A stretch of DNA of 64,000 nt from Accumulibacter sp964420975 (GCA_964420975.1 CAYQVH010000024.1:1-64000), one strand, 5' to 3'; counted from the first letter of the stretch, positions 6,783 to 16,106 are shown. Notes: generated from the sequence alone by a model not told the origin. A program made the numbers and translations.

Positions 6783-9446
6783 ATGCAGCCAACGCAGGAA
6801 CACGGCGTCGTCGCGATTCAGCAATCGCCTCTCGCGGAAAAATACCAACCCGCCGTGGTTGAGGCTGCCGCGCAAGCGCTTTGGGACGCCGCCGGTGCCG
6901 CGCGGGCGCTCGAGGACGCGGGCCGTCCCAAGTACTACTGCCTGTCGATGTTTCCCTATCCTTCGGGCAAGTTGCACATGGGGCACGTGCGCAACTACAC
7001 CATCGGTGACGTGCTCGCGCGTTTCCATCGCATGTCTGGTGACAACGTTCTGCAGCCGATGGGCTGGGACGCTTTCGGGATGCCGGCCGAGAATGCGGCG
7101 ATGCAGAACAAGGTTCCGCCAGCGCAATGGACCTACGCCAACATCGCGTACATGAAGGCGCAGTTGCAACGCTTGGGGTTCGCGATCGACTGGCAACGGG
7201 AACTCGCGACGTGTCGCCCCGACTATTACCGCTGGGAGCAGTGGCTGTTCACCCGGCTTTACGAGAAGGGTCTGATTTACAAGCGGCTGGGTACCGTCAA
7301 CTGGGATCCGGTGGATCAGACGGTGCTCGCCAACGAACAGGTGATTGACGGCCGTGGCTGGCGCTCGGGCGCGCTGATCGAAAAGCGCGAGATCCCGATG
7401 TATTACATGAAAATCACCGCCTACGCCGACGAACTGCTCGCCGACCTCGATACGCTCGACGGCTGGCCCGAGCAGGTCCGGTCGATGCAGAAGAACTGGA
7501 TCGGCAAGAGCACCGGCGTCCGCTTCGCGTTTCCCTACCAACTCGACGGCGAATCTGGCTTGCTATGGGTGTTTACGACGCGCCTAGACACCCTTATGGG
7601 GGTCACGTTTTGTGCCGTCGCCGCCGAGCATCCGCTGGCCGCGTATGCTGCTGCGCGCGACCCGGCGATTGCAGCTTTTGTCGACGAGTGCAAATGCGGT
7701 GGGGTTGCCGAAGCCGACCTGGCGACGATGGAAAAGAAGGGAGTTCCGACCGGGATCTTCGTGACCCATCCCTTGACGGGTGAGGCGGTTGAAGTCTGGA
7801 TCGGCAATTACGTGCTGATGAGCTACGGTGATGGCGCCGTGATGGCGGTTCCGGCACACGACGAGCGTGATTTCGAGTTTGCCCGGAAGTATGGCCTGCC
7901 GATTCGACAGGTGATTGCCGTTGCCGGCGAAGAATTTTCGCTGTCGGGCTGGCAGGAGTGGTACGCCGACAAACAGCGCGGTGTCTGCGTCAACTCCGGC
8001 AAGTACGATGGTCTGGGATACGCCGCCGCGGTCGACGCGATGGCCGCCGACCTGGCCGAGAAGCAACTGGGCGAGAAGAAGATTCAGTTTCGCTTGCGTG
8101 ACTGGGGGATTTCGCGCCAGCGCTATTGGGGTTGCCCGATTCCGATCATTCATTGTCCTCACTGCGGCGACGTGCCGGTCCCTGACGAGCAGTTGCCGGT
8201 GGTCCTGCCGGAGGAAGTGGACCTTACCGGCGTTGGCTCGCCGCTGGCGAAGCTCGAGGCGTTCGTTGCTTGCGACTGTCCGAGCTGCGGCCGGCCAGCG
8301 CGGCGCGAGACCGACACCCTGGATACCTTCGTCGAGTCGTCGTGGTATTTCTTGCGCTTCTGCTGTCCGGACAACGCGCAGTCGATGGTCGACGAGCGCG
8401 TCGCCTATTGGTGTCGTGGCGGCATTGATCAATATATCGGTGGGATCGAGCACGCCATCCTGCATCTGTTGTACTCACGCTTCTGGACCAAACTGATGCG
8501 CGACCTCGGCCTGTTTGGCGAGGAAGTGCTTGACGAACCCTTCAGGCGCCTGTTAACACAAGGCATGGTCGTCGCGCCAACCTTCTACCGCGAGGACGCG
8601 GGTGGCAAGAGGCAGTGGATCGCCCCGGCCGACGTCGATGCGGTGCACGACGAACGCGGGCGAGTCATCGGGGCGACGCTGCGGGCCGACGGCGAGCCGG
8701 TTCGCGTCGGCGGCGTCGAGAAAATGTCGAAATCGAAAAACAATGGGGTCGATCCGCAGGCCTTGATCGACCGCTACGGCGCTGATACGGCGCGCCTCTT
8801 TCTGATGTTCGCCAGTCCGCCCGAGCAGTCGCTCGAGTGGTCGGATGCTGGCGTGGAGGGAGCGTACCGGTTCCTCAAACGACTGTGGCGAATCGTGTTC
8901 GAGCACCTGTCGGCCGGTCCGGCGGTGGCTGGCGACGGCGACGAGCTGACGGCAGAACTGAAGCAGTTACGCCGGCAGCTGCATCAGACGATCGCCAAGG
9001 TGAGCGACGACTTCGGACGGCGGCAGCAGTACAACACGGCGATCGCCGCGGTAATGGAACTGCTCAACGCCTACCTCAAGGTCGGCGGCGAAACGGCAGC
9101 CGTACGTGGCGTTCGCCAGGAAGTGCTCGAAGCCGTGACGTTGATGCTCAACCCGATCGTGCCGCATGTTTGCGAGACGCTCTACCGTGCGCTCAGACCG
9201 GGGCAGCGGGCGTACGCGACGCCGTTTCCGACGGCCGACGAAGCGGCGCTGCAGCAGGAAGAGATCGATCTCGTGCTGCAGATCAATGGCAAGCTGCGTG
9301 GCAGTCTGCGGGTTGCCGCCGACGCCGACCAGGCGGCGGTCGAGGTGGCGGCGCTGGCGAGCGCGCCAGCGCGCAGGTATCTCGCCGGTGCGCGCCCGAG
9401 GAAGGTCGTCGTCGTTGCCGGCCGTCTGGTCAACCTCGTCGTCTGA
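6783..9446 (+). CDS. leuS: Leucyl-tRNA synthetase
   Basis: An 887-residue class I aminoacyl-tRNA synthetase that charges tRNA-Leu. The HIGH signature is HMGH at residues 65-68 (within 'PYPSGKLHMGHVRNYTIGD') and KMSKS at 647-651 (EKMSKSKNNGVDP). Between them lie the CP1 editing domain ('TTRLDTLMGVTF', then 'GDGAVMAVPAHDERD') and a Cys-rich zinc-type insertion (CPHCGDVP, CDCPSCGRP). The C-terminus has the anticodon-binding and tail domains. Length is normal for Betaproteobacteria. It heads a leuS-lptE-holA run, a conserved order in this class. Confidence 0.97.
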   Translation: MQPTQEHGVVAIQQSPLAEKYQPAVVEAAAQALWDAAGAARALEDAGRPKYYCLSMFPYPSGKLHMGHVRNYTIGDVLARFHRMSGDNVLQPMGWDAFGMPAENAAMQNKVPPAQWTYANIAYMKAQLQRLGFAIDWQRELATCRPDYYRWEQWLFTRLYEKGLIYKRLGTVNWDPVDQTVLANEQVIDGRGWRSGALIEKREIPMYYMKITAYADELLADLDTLDGWPEQVRSMQKNWIGKSTGVRFAFPYQLDGESGLLWVFTTRLDTLMGVTFCAVAAEHPLAAYAAARDPAIAAFVDECKCGGVAEADLATMEKKGVPTGIFVTHPLTGEAVEVWIGNYVLMSYGDGAVMAVPAHDERDFEFARKYGLPIRQVIAVAGEEFSLSGWQEWYADKQRGVCVNSGKYDGLGYAAAVDAMAADLAEKQLGEKKIQFRLRDWGISRQRYWGCPIPIIHCPHCGDVPVPDEQLPVVLPEEVDLTGVGSPLAKLEAFVACDCPSCGRPARRETDTLDTFVESSWYFLRFCCPDNAQSMVDERVAYWCRGGIDQYIGGIEHAILHLLYSRFWTKLMRDLGLFGEEVLDEPFRRLLTQGMVVAPTFYREDAGGKRQWIAPADVDAVHDERGRVIGATLRADGEPVRVGGVEKMSKSKNNGVDPQALIDRYGADTARLFLMFASPPEQSLEWSDAGVEGAYRFLKRLWRIVFEHLSAGPAVAGDGDELTAELKQLRRQLHQTIAKVSDDFGRRQQYNTAIAAVMELLNAYLKVGGETAAVRGVRQEVLEAVTLMLNPIVPHVCETLYRALRPGQRAYATPFPTADEAALQQEEIDLVLQINGKLRGSLRVAADADQAAVEVAALASAPARRYLAGARPRKVVVVAGRLVNLVV

Positions 9447-9454
9447 ACGCCGGA

Positions 9455-9985
9455 ATGCGGGCCATTTCTCTTGTCTTGTTGCCGCGTGCGGTCGTTGTCG
9501 CCGTGCTTGCCCTGCTAACGCTAGTGGGTTGCGGCTTTCACTTGCGCGGCTCGTATGCACTGCCCTATGAAAGCATGTTCGTCAATCTGCCCGACTACTC
9601 GGTGATCGGCGCCGCGGTCAAGCGCGCGATCCGGTCTTCGGGGACTACCCGGCTGGCCTTGACTGCAAGCGATGCGGAGGTGACTTTGCAGCCCGGTACC
9701 GAGTATCGCGATCGTGTCATCCTCTCGGTTTCGAGTTCGGGTCGGGTCAGCGAACTGCGCTTGCGCTACCTCTATCCGTATCGCGTGATCGACGCCAAAG
9801 GGCGCGACGTCGTACCGCCGGAGAGTATCGAGCTGGTCCGCGATCTGACTTACGACGACTCCAACATTCTCGCCAAGCAGCAGGAGGAAGCGCTGCTCTG
9901 GCGCGACATGGAAAACGATCTGGTGCAGCAGTTGATGCGCCGTCTGGGGGCGGTGAAACCGACCTTCGCCCCAACCAGCGGTTAG
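9455..9985 (+). CDS. lptE: LPS-assembly lipoprotein LptE
   Basis: A 176-residue outer-membrane lipoprotein that plugs and supports LptD during lipopolysaccharide insertion. A signal peptide (hydrophobic residues about 5-24) ends in the lipobox LVGC, and the sequence continues 'GFHLRGSYALPYESMFV', a typical LptE opening. The family core 'RVSELRLRYLYPYRVIDAKG' and the tail 'LLWRDMENDLVQQLMRRL' are present. The ATG lies 9 nt after the leuS stop with CGGA before it. A longer frame extends upstream inside leuS but is only overlap. Followed by holA, as in other Gram-negatives. Confidence 0.92.
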   Translation: MRAISLVLLPRAVVVAVLALLTLVGCGFHLRGSYALPYESMFVNLPDYSVIGAAVKRAIRSSGTTRLALTASDAEVTLQPGTEYRDRVILSVSSSGRVSELRLRYLYPYRVIDAKGRDVVPPESIELVRDLTYDDSNILAKQQEEALLWRDMENDLVQQLMRRLGAVKPTFAPTSG

Positions 9986-10003
9986 CGTGGTGTAGCGGGC
10001 GAC

Positions 10004-11014
10004 ATGCTGCTCAAGGGCGAACAGCTCGCCGCCCACCTCGAACGCGCGCTTCAACCCCTCTACCTCGTTTATGGCGAGGAGCCGCTGTTGGTTATCGAGG
10101 CGGCGGACGCGATTCGCGCCGCGGCGCGACGCGACGGTTTCGACGAACGCGAGGTCCTGACGGCGACCGGTACATTCAACTGGAACGAACTTCGTCACGC
10201 CGGCGGCAACCTGTCGCTCTTCGGCGGGCGCAAGCTGATCGACCTGCGCCTGCCGGCCGGCAAGCCCGGCCGCGAAGGTAGCCTCGCGCTACAGGACTAT
10301 TGCGCGCGCGTGCCACGCGACACGCTACTGCTGGTGACGGCCAGCGGCGTCGATTGGCGAGAGGAAAAAGCGGCCTGGATCGGCGCCTTGTCCGCGGCCG
10401 GCGTTGCCGTCAAGCTGACGCCGCCGGGCCTGGCCGAACTGCCGGCCTGGATTGGCGGGCGACTGCGCCGACAGGGACAAAGCGCGGCTGACGACGGCTT
10501 GCGCTTCATTGCCGAACGCGTTGAAGGCCACCTGCTCGCCGCGCATCAGGAGATCCTGAAACTGGGCATGCTCTATCCGTGCGGCGAACTGACGCTCGAG
10601 CAGATCCGCGCAGCCGTGCTCAACGTGGCCCGTTACGATCTCGACGGTCTGCGCGAGGCCCTGCTTGCCGGCGACGTGGTGCGACTGGCGCGAGTGATCG
10701 ACGGCTTGCGACAGGAAGGTGAAGCGCCGCCGCTCGTTCTCTGGGCGATCAGCGAGGAAGTCCGCGCGCTGGCGCTGGTGACGAGCGGAATCGCGGCGGG
10801 AAGGTCGCTCGACACTCTTTGCCGTGAGGCCCGGATCTGGGGGCCTCGACAGGCGTTGTTCAAGCGTGCCCTACAGCGCGTGAGCTGCCAGCGGGCACAG
10901 GACGCACTCATCGACGCGGCGCGTATCGATCGCCTGATCAAGGGAGTGATCAAAGGCGACGTCTGGGAGGCGTTCCTCAGGCTTGGACTGCAGGTGGCCG
11001 TCGGCCGAGCGTAA
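10004..11014 (+). CDS. holA: DNA polymerase III subunit delta
   Basis: A 336-residue HolA, the delta subunit of the clamp loader that opens the beta sliding clamp. Family features are 'PLYLVYGEEPLLVIEAADAIRAAARRDGF' at the N-terminus, 'LSLFGGRKLIDLRLP' in domain I, and the C-terminal helical collar region ('VLWAISEEVRALALV...RLIKGVIKGDVWEAFLRL'). As expected for delta there is no Walker A motif. It is 18 nt after lptE and probably in the same transcript. Confidence 0.95.
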   Translation: MLLKGEQLAAHLERALQPLYLVYGEEPLLVIEAADAIRAAARRDGFDEREVLTATGTFNWNELRHAGGNLSLFGGRKLIDLRLPAGKPGREGSLALQDYCARVPRDTLLLVTASGVDWREEKAAWIGALSAAGVAVKLTPPGLAELPAWIGGRLRRQGQSAADDGLRFIAERVEGHLLAAHQEILKLGMLYPCGELTLEQIRAAVLNVARYDLDGLREALLAGDVVRLARVIDGLRQEGEAPPLVLWAISEEVRALALVTSGIAAGRSLDTLCREARIWGPRQALFKRALQRVSCQRAQDALIDAARIDRLIKGVIKGDVWEAFLRLGLQVAVGRA

Positions 11015-11052
11015 GGGCCGAGTCTCCCGGAGCCAGAGCCGGCGACAGGCGC

Positions 11053-11289
11053 TTAGTCGAGATCAACCGCCGCGCGGTCCGGGGCGAGATGCTCCCAAAC
11101 ACAGTCGCCGTTTTCGCGACGGACATCGGTTAGCGCCAGGCTCTTCTTCGTCTGCACCAAGCACTCGCCAGCGCAGCTATCGCCGACGACGACGACGCCG
11201 GCTTCGCCGTCGACGATCCGCTCGCCGTCCCAGTAGCTGCACGTGGCGCAGACTTTCACTTCGGCAGGTACGATCAGCTTCCTTTTCAT
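11053..11289 (-). CDS. Small Cys-containing hypothetical protein
   Basis: A 78-residue ORF on the minus strand, convergent with holA and divergent from proA. Cysteines cluster as CATC near residue 13, then CAGEC near 41 and a single Cys near 65. This pattern would suit metal binding. No signal peptide or membrane segment is seen. The composition ('KLIVPAEVKVCATCSYWDGER') looks protein-like rather than random, but I cannot name a family and the RBS is weak. Its 5' end lies about 60 bp from the proA promoter. Confidence 0.5.
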   Translation of the reverse strand: MKRKLIVPAEVKVCATCSYWDGERIVDGEAGVVVVGDSCAGECLVQTKKSLALTDVRRENGDCVWEHLAPDRAAVDLD

Positions 11290-11352
11290 GGTGTCACTTT
11301 GTGCGGGCGGGTCGCAATGGGGCTATGAGTGCATTTCGTACGCGGGGTTCCC

Positions 11353-11383
11353 TTGACCTTGGCGCGTTGTCGACGACTATAAT
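11353..11383 (+). promoter_or_regulatory. Candidate sigma-70 promoter of proA
   Basis: TTGACC at 11353-11358 and a perfect TATAAT at 11378-11383 lie 38 bp upstream of the proA ATG. The spacer is 19 bp, slightly long. It is the best sigma-70-like box in this gap. Confidence 0.5.
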
Positions 11384-11420
11384 CGACACGTCCGGGAGAC
11401 AGATCGAGATTGTAGACCGC

Positions 11421-12677
11421 ATGAACATCGAGCAGTACATGCAGGCGCTTGGGCGCCAAGCGCGCGAAGCCTCACGAGTCGTTGCGCGCGCCGATGGAAG
11501 GACCAAGAACGCGGCGCTATACGCCATGGCGGCGGCGATACGGCGTGAGAGTCGGGCGCTGATCGCGGCCAACGAAGAGGATCTGGCGGCCGCTCGGGCC
11601 GCTGGTCTCGAAGCGGCTTTGCTCGACCGTTTGGCGCTGACCGAGAAGAGCGTCGCGGTCATGGCGGAAGGGGTCGAGCAGGTCGCGGCACTTGCCGATC
11701 CGGTGGGGGAAATCAGCGACCTGCGTATCCGCCCGAGCGGCATCCAGGTGGGCAGGATGCGGGTACCGCTGGGGGTCATCGGCATCATCTACGAGGCTCG
11801 CCCGAACGTCACCGTCGACGCGGCGGCGTTGTGCCTGAAGTCCGGCAATGCGTCGATCCTGCGCGGTGGCTCCGAGGCCATTCATAGCAACCGGGCGATT
11901 GCCGCGCTGGTGCAGGAAGGGCTTGCCGCCGCCGGCTTGCCGGCGAGCGTCGTCCAGGTGATCGAGACCACCGATCGGGCGGCGGTCGGTCATCTGATCA
12001 CCCTGCGCGACTACGTGGATGTCATCGTGCCGCGTGGCGGCAAAGGCCTGATCTCTCGCCTGCTCGTCGAGTCGCGGGTGCCGATGATCCAGCATCTCGA
12101 CGGCAATTGCCACGTCTTTATCGACGATGACGCGGATCCCGAGAAGGCCCTGCAGATCGTGGATAACGCGAAGACTCAACGCTATGGCACCTGCAACACA
12201 GCCGAATCCCTGCTGCTGACGCCAGCGCAAGCCGAGCGTCTGTTGCCGGCGATCGCTGCCGTACTGACGCAGAAAGGCGTCGAGATCCGTGGCTGTCCCG
12301 CCACTCTCGCGCTCGTGCCAGCGGCAAGGACGGCGACTGAGGAGGATTACGCGGCCGAATTCCTGGCGCCGATCCTCTCGGTCAAAGTCGTCGCCGGACT
12401 CGATGAGGCGATCGCCCACATCAATCATTATGGTTCGCATCACACCGACGCGATCGTGACCGAGAATTACACCTCTGCACTGCGCTTCCTGCGCGAGGTC
12501 GACTCGGCGTCGGTGATGGTCAATGCCTCAACCCGCTTCGCCGACGGGTTCGAATACGGCCTGGGCGCCGAGATCGGCATCTCGACCGACAAGATTCACG
12601 CTCGCGGGCCAGTGGGCCTCGAGGGGCTGACGAGCCAGAAGTGGATCGTCCTCGGAAATGGTGAAGTGCGAAGCTGA
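11421..12677 (+). CDS. proA: Gamma-glutamyl phosphate reductase
   Basis: A 418-residue ProA, the NADPH-dependent reductase making glutamate-5-semialdehyde in proline synthesis. Aldehyde-dehydrogenase-fold motifs are clear: 'PLGVIGIIYEARPNVTVDAAALCLKSGNASILRGG', 'IVPRGGKGLI', the catalytic Cys258 in 'RYGTCNTAESLL', and 'NASTRFADGFEYGLGAEIGIST' near the end. The start MNIEQYMQALG gives the normal family length. An open frame extends about 440 nt upstream through the promoter and is not used. proB is not adjacent. Confidence 0.96.
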   Translation: MNIEQYMQALGRQAREASRVVARADGRTKNAALYAMAAAIRRESRALIAANEEDLAAARAAGLEAALLDRLALTEKSVAVMAEGVEQVAALADPVGEISDLRIRPSGIQVGRMRVPLGVIGIIYEARPNVTVDAAALCLKSGNASILRGGSEAIHSNRAIAALVQEGLAAAGLPASVVQVIETTDRAAVGHLITLRDYVDVIVPRGGKGLISRLLVESRVPMIQHLDGNCHVFIDDDADPEKALQIVDNAKTQRYGTCNTAESLLLTPAQAERLLPAIAAVLTQKGVEIRGCPATLALVPAARTATEEDYAAEFLAPILSVKVVAGLDEAIAHINHYGSHHTDAIVTENYTSALRFLREVDSASVMVNASTRFADGFEYGLGAEIGISTDKIHARGPVGLEGLTSQKWIVLGNGEVRS

Positions 12678-12836
12678 GAAGCGGTCGACCAGGCGACCGA
12701 TCGACACCGCAGCTCGGTTGAGCGGCTGAGCGAAGAATCGGCGGCGTTACAACAAGCATTTTCATCCCCAGCGCAAGGCGGGGCGCTGCGGAGTCTCTTA
12801 GACCAGCCGCCGGCAGCTAACTTTTCAGGAGAACGC

Positions 12837-13409
12837 ATGAAAAACCTGTTTGTCGCGGTGCTTGCCGCGCTGTCCTTCAATCTTGCGACCGCGATCGAAG
12901 TGGCCGGGTTCAAGTTTGATGACAAGGTACGGGTCGGCAGCAGCGACCTGGTGGCCAACGGCGCCGGTTTGCGCAAGAAACTGGTGATCAAGGTCTACGT
13001 CATGGCACTCTACCTGCCCGAAAAACGCAGCGAGGCCGATGCGGTCGTCGCGGCCAAAGGCGCGAAGCGGATTGCGATCAGCATGCTGCGTGACTTGACC
13101 GCCAAGCAGTTCGTCGATGCGCTCGACGAAGGGTTGGCCAACAACCATTCGGAAGCCGAGCTGGCCGCGCTGAACGATCGCCTGAAGCAGTTTTCGGACA
13201 CGCTCTTGGCGATCGGCGAGGCGAAGGCCGGCAATACGATCGTCATCGATTGGCTGCCGGACAGCGGCACCCGGCTGACGATCAACGGCCAGGTGAAAGG
13301 CAAGGACATCGCGGGGGAGGATTTTTACCGCGCGCTGCTCAAGATCTGGCTGGGCAACAAACCGGTACAGGAAGACCTGAAGCAGGCGTTGCTCGGCAAG
13401 GCCGCGTGA
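12837..13409 (+). CDS. Periplasmic chalcone-isomerase-like protein
   Basis: A 190-residue secreted protein. Residues 1-19 form a signal peptide (MKNLFVAVLAALSFNLATA). The mature part fits the bacterial chalcone isomerase-like family: 'VAGFKFDDKVRVGSSDLVANGAGLRKKLVIKVYVMALYLPEK' and 'GEDFYRALLKIWLGNKPVQEDLKQALLG'. Bacterial members are not known to make flavonoids, and a lipid- or fatty-acid-binding role has been proposed for the fold. AGGAG precedes the ATG. Its stop overlaps the GTG start of ogt, so the two may be cotranscribed. Confidence 0.8.
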   Translation: MKNLFVAVLAALSFNLATAIEVAGFKFDDKVRVGSSDLVANGAGLRKKLVIKVYVMALYLPEKRSEADAVVAAKGAKRIAISMLRDLTAKQFVDALDEGLANNHSEAELAALNDRLKQFSDTLLAIGEAKAGNTIVIDWLPDSGTRLTINGQVKGKDIAGEDFYRALLKIWLGNKPVQEDLKQALLGKAA

Positions 13410-13912
13410 GGTGCGACAACCGACGGCACGACGAGCCCGGTGACTATCAGCTGGCAGTCGTCGCACCGTGTTTTCGGCTCGGCGTACGCTGTGACGAGCG
13501 CGAGGTGTTTGGCGTCGATTTCCTGCTGCCGGGCGACGAGGTGGCGGCGGCGAACCCGCTGGCTGCCGAGGTGGAACGTCAGCTTGACGCCTATCTGCGT
13601 GACCCGCGCTACTCGTTTCGCTTGCCCCTGAGACCGGCGGGAACGCCCTTTCAGCGCCGGGTCTGGCAGCAGATCGCGGCCATTCCGGCCGGTCAGACGC
13701 GCAGTTACGGGGACTTGGCGATCGACTTGCAGAGCGCGCCGCGCGCGGTTGGCCAGGCCTGCGGGGCAAATCCGTATCCCGTCGTCGTTCCCTGTCACCG
13801 CGTTCTGGCCCGTGCCGGTCGCCTTGGGGGGTTCGCTCACCATGTCGAGGGCTTTCCGCTCGAAGTCAAGCGCTGGCTGCTGGCGCATGAGCGTGACGAT
13901 GGACGCGGCTGA
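13406..13912 (+). CDS. ogt: Methylated-DNA--protein-cysteine methyltransferase
   Basis: A 168-residue O6-alkylguanine-DNA alkyltransferase that removes alkyl groups onto its own cysteine. The suicide active site is Cys130 in 'VVVPCHRVLARAGRLGGF'. The preceding DNA-binding HTH region is 'GTPFQRRVWQQIAAIPAGQTRSYGDLA'. The start is assigned to GTG 13406, which overlaps the previous stop (GTGA); no ATG is available in frame nearby, so the start is uncertain. Its 3' end overlaps the next gene, xerD, by more than 10 nt. Confidence 0.88.
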   Translation: MRCDNRRHDEPGDYQLAVVAPCFRLGVRCDEREVFGVDFLLPGDEVAAANPLAAEVERQLDAYLRDPRYSFRLPLRPAGTPFQRRVWQQIAAIPAGQTRSYGDLAIDLQSAPRAVGQACGANPYPVVVPCHRVLARAGRLGGFAHHVEGFPLEVKRWLLAHERDDGRG

Positions 13913-14804
13913 CCCCGATCGAGCGGCGATCGACGCCTTCTGCGACACGTTGTGGCTCGAAGACGGCCTCGCCAAGGCGACGCTGACGAGTTATCGCAGC
14001 GACCTGTTGCAGTTTGCCAGGTGGCTGGCCGAGCAGCAGATGGGGTCGCTGACCAGTGCCGACGAGGCGACGCTCATGCGTTTCTTGGCCGCCGTTGCCC
14101 GGACACGGCGCGTTTCGTCGCAAGCCCGGTATCTGTCGACACTGCGTCGGTTTTACGCCCGCCAGCGGCTGCAGGGACTTCGTCCAGACGATCCTACCCA
14201 GCGTATCAGTCTGCCGGGGAAGGCGTCGCGACTGCCAAAAACGGTCTCCGAAGAGCAGGTGGAACGACTGCTTGCAGCGCCGGACTGCGCGACGCCGCTT
14301 GGCGAGCGCGACCGGACGATGCTTGAAACGCTCTATGCGACGGGTTTGCGCGTTTCCGAACTGGTAGCCCTTAAACGACACGAAGTCAGCCTCGAAATGG
14401 GCGTTGTCCGGGTTTTTGGCAAGGGCGGTAAGGAGCGTCTGGTTCCCTTGGGCGAGGTGGCGTGTGACTGGCTGCGGCGGCATCTCGTCAGCGGTCGCTG
14501 CGTGTTGCTCAACGGGCGGCCGAGCGACGAGGTCTTCGTCACCGCGCGTGGATCGGCGATGACCCGTCAGGCGTTCTGGCAACTGATCAAGCGCTACGCC
14601 GTGCAGGCGTCAATCGAGCCCGCGCGCCTGTCGCCGCACGTCCTTCGCCACGCGTTTGCGACCCACTTGCTCAATCACGGCGCCGACCTGCGTGTCGTCC
14701 AGTTACTGCTGGGTCACGCCGATATCTCGACCACGCAGATCTACACCCACGTCGCGCGCGAGCGCCTGAAAGCCTTGCACGCCACGCATCATCCGCGCGG
14801 CTGA
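13887..14804 (+). CDS. xerD: Site-specific tyrosine recombinase XerD
   Basis: A recombinase of about 305 residues that resolves chromosome dimers at dif with XerC under FtsK control. The SAM-like N-domain ('IDAFCDTLWLEDGLAKATLTSYRSDLLQFARWL') is followed by the catalytic domain with Arg in 'ATGLRVSELVALK', 'HVLRHAFATHLLNHGADLRVVQLLLGHADISTTQIYTHV' (HxxR, His and Tyr). Two starts are possible: ATG 13887 and ATG 13899 (giving 301 residues); neither has a strong RBS. The XerD assignment over XerC rests on the 'VVQLLLGHADISTTQIYTHV' form. It overlaps ogt and converges with cobC. Confidence 0.93.
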   Translation: MSVTMDAADPDRAAIDAFCDTLWLEDGLAKATLTSYRSDLLQFARWLAEQQMGSLTSADEATLMRFLAAVARTRRVSSQARYLSTLRRFYARQRLQGLRPDDPTQRISLPGKASRLPKTVSEEQVERLLAAPDCATPLGERDRTMLETLYATGLRVSELVALKRHEVSLEMGVVRVFGKGGKERLVPLGEVACDWLRRHLVSGRCVLLNGRPSDEVFVTARGSAMTRQAFWQLIKRYAVQASIEPARLSPHVLRHAFATHLLNHGADLRVVQLLLGHADISTTQIYTHVARERLKALHATHHPRG

Positions 14805-14832
14805 TCGGCAGGTGCTCGCCGCCGTTGAGCGG

Positions 14833-15369
14833 TTAAAGGGTGTGCGCGGTCGGACTGCCCGCAGCCCACTTGATCCGAGTGACGCTGCCGAAAGCGAGCT
14901 CGATCGTGCTCCAGCGCGAGACCGGTAACTGCAGCCAGTGGCCGAGCAGGGCGCGGATCGGGCCGGCGTGGGTGACCACGGCGACGCGATTGGTTGACAG
15001 CTCCGAAAGACAGGCGACGACGCGTTTCTGCAGCATCGCTGCCGATTCGCCTCCGGGCGGGGCATAGTCGAGAAGATCGTTCGCCCAGGCGTCGAGGGGC
15101 GAACGCCCGATCTCCTCCCAGCGTCGTCCCTCCCAGGCGCCAAAATCGATCTCGCGCAGCCGGGAGTCGAACTGCGGCTGCGCGTGCAAGGCTTCGGCTA
15201 GCGTGCGGGTGCGTCGCAGCGGGCTCGCCATCACCGGCGTCGACGGCGGCAGCAGCGAGCGCAGGCGCCTGACGATCGGCGTCGGATCTTCGGCGTCGAT
15301 GTCCAGACAGCCGTAGCAGACGCCGGCGTCGATCAACGGACGCGGGTGGCGGATCAGGAAAACTTCCAT
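14833..15369 (-). CDS. cobC: Alpha-ribazole phosphatase-type histidine phosphatase
   Basis: A 178-residue histidine-phosphatase superfamily enzyme. The phosphohistidine motif is 'LIRHPRP' near the N-terminus. 'SPLRRTRTLAEAL', 'EIDFGAWEGRRWEEI' and the second catalytic His in 'VVTHAGPIRALLGH' complete the active site. Context decides the call: its ATG lies inside the end of cobS (16-nt overlap), matching the CobS-CobC pair that makes and dephosphorylates the lower-loop precursor of cobalamin. It could alternatively be a generic phosphoglycerate-mutase-like phosphatase. Confidence 0.82.
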   Translation of the reverse strand: MEVFLIRHPRPLIDAGVCYGCLDIDAEDPTPIVRRLRSLLPPSTPVMASPLRRTRTLAEALHAQPQFDSRLREIDFGAWEGRRWEEIGRSPLDAWANDLLDYAPPGGESAAMLQKRVVACLSELSTNRVAVVTHAGPIRALLGHWLQLPVSRWSTIELAFGSVTRIKWAAGSPTAHTL

Positions 15370-16106
15370 AGCAGGCCGCCGTAAAACGCCACTTCCGCCA
15401 CCTGCTGGGTGGCGCCGAGGCAGTCACCGGTATAGCCGCCGATCCGGCGCTGAAAGCCTCTGGCCAGCCAGAGCGTCGCGAGTGCAGCGAAGACGAACCC
15501 GGCAAACGCCGCGGCCGGCGGCAGCAAGGCCAACGGCAGCAGGCCCGTGAAGGCCGCTAGCGCGAGTTCACCCCAACCGATGCGCGTCGCCAACGGTTTC
15601 GCCTTGCCCTCATCGCGCACGTAGTCGAGGCCGCGCAGCAAAGTCGTGCTGGCAAAGCGAGACAGGGCGTGGCCGGCGATCAGCGCCAGCGGCAGCAGTG
15701 ACGGAGCCAATTCGAGCAGCGCGCAGAAACGCGCCAGGAGCAGGAGGACCAAGGCCAATGCGCCGTAACTGCCGATCCTTGAATCCTTCATGATGGTCAA
15801 AATCTGCGGCTTGTCCCAGCCGCCACCGAAGCCGTCGACCATGTCGCTCCAGCCGTCCTCGTGAAACGCTCCGGTGACATAGATCGCCGCCGCGATCGCC
15901 GAAACGACCGCCAGCGAATGCGGCCAGAAGCGCGAGCTCACCAGGTACACCAAAGCAGCCAGGGAACCGACGACCAGACCGACGGCTGGAAAATAGCGCG
16001 CCGCGTGGTTGAGCGCTTCGCTGCTGTGACCGACCCAAGCCGGTACCGGCAGGCGGGTGAAGAAACGTAGGGCGCCGAAAAAAAGCTCCAGCTCTCGCCT
16101 AAGCAT
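15354..16106 (-). CDS. cobS: Adenosylcobinamide-GDP ribazoletransferase
   Basis: A 250-residue integral membrane enzyme that joins adenosylcobinamide-GDP to alpha-ribazole in the final steps of B12 synthesis. Family motifs are 'FGALRFFTRLPVP' at the N-terminus, 'GAFHEDGWSDMVDGFGGGWDKPQILTIMKDSRIGSYGALAL' with the acidic metal site, and 'GYTGDCLGATQQVAEVAFY' near the C-terminus. Several hydrophobic segments are visible. Only cobS and cobC are here, so other cobalamin genes must lie elsewhere. The product matters for the B12-dependent Ecm encoded at 41184-43202. Confidence 0.95.
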   Translation of the reverse strand: MLRRELELFFGALRFFTRLPVPAWVGHSSEALNHAARYFPAVGLVVGSLAALVYLVSSRFWPHSLAVVSAIAAAIYVTGAFHEDGWSDMVDGFGGGWDKPQILTIMKDSRIGSYGALALVLLLLARFCALLELAPSLLPLALIAGHALSRFASTTLLRGLDYVRDEGKAKPLATRIGWGELALAAFTGLLPLALLPPAAAFAGFVFAALATLWLARGFQRRIGGYTGDCLGATQQVAEVAFYGGLLWKFS

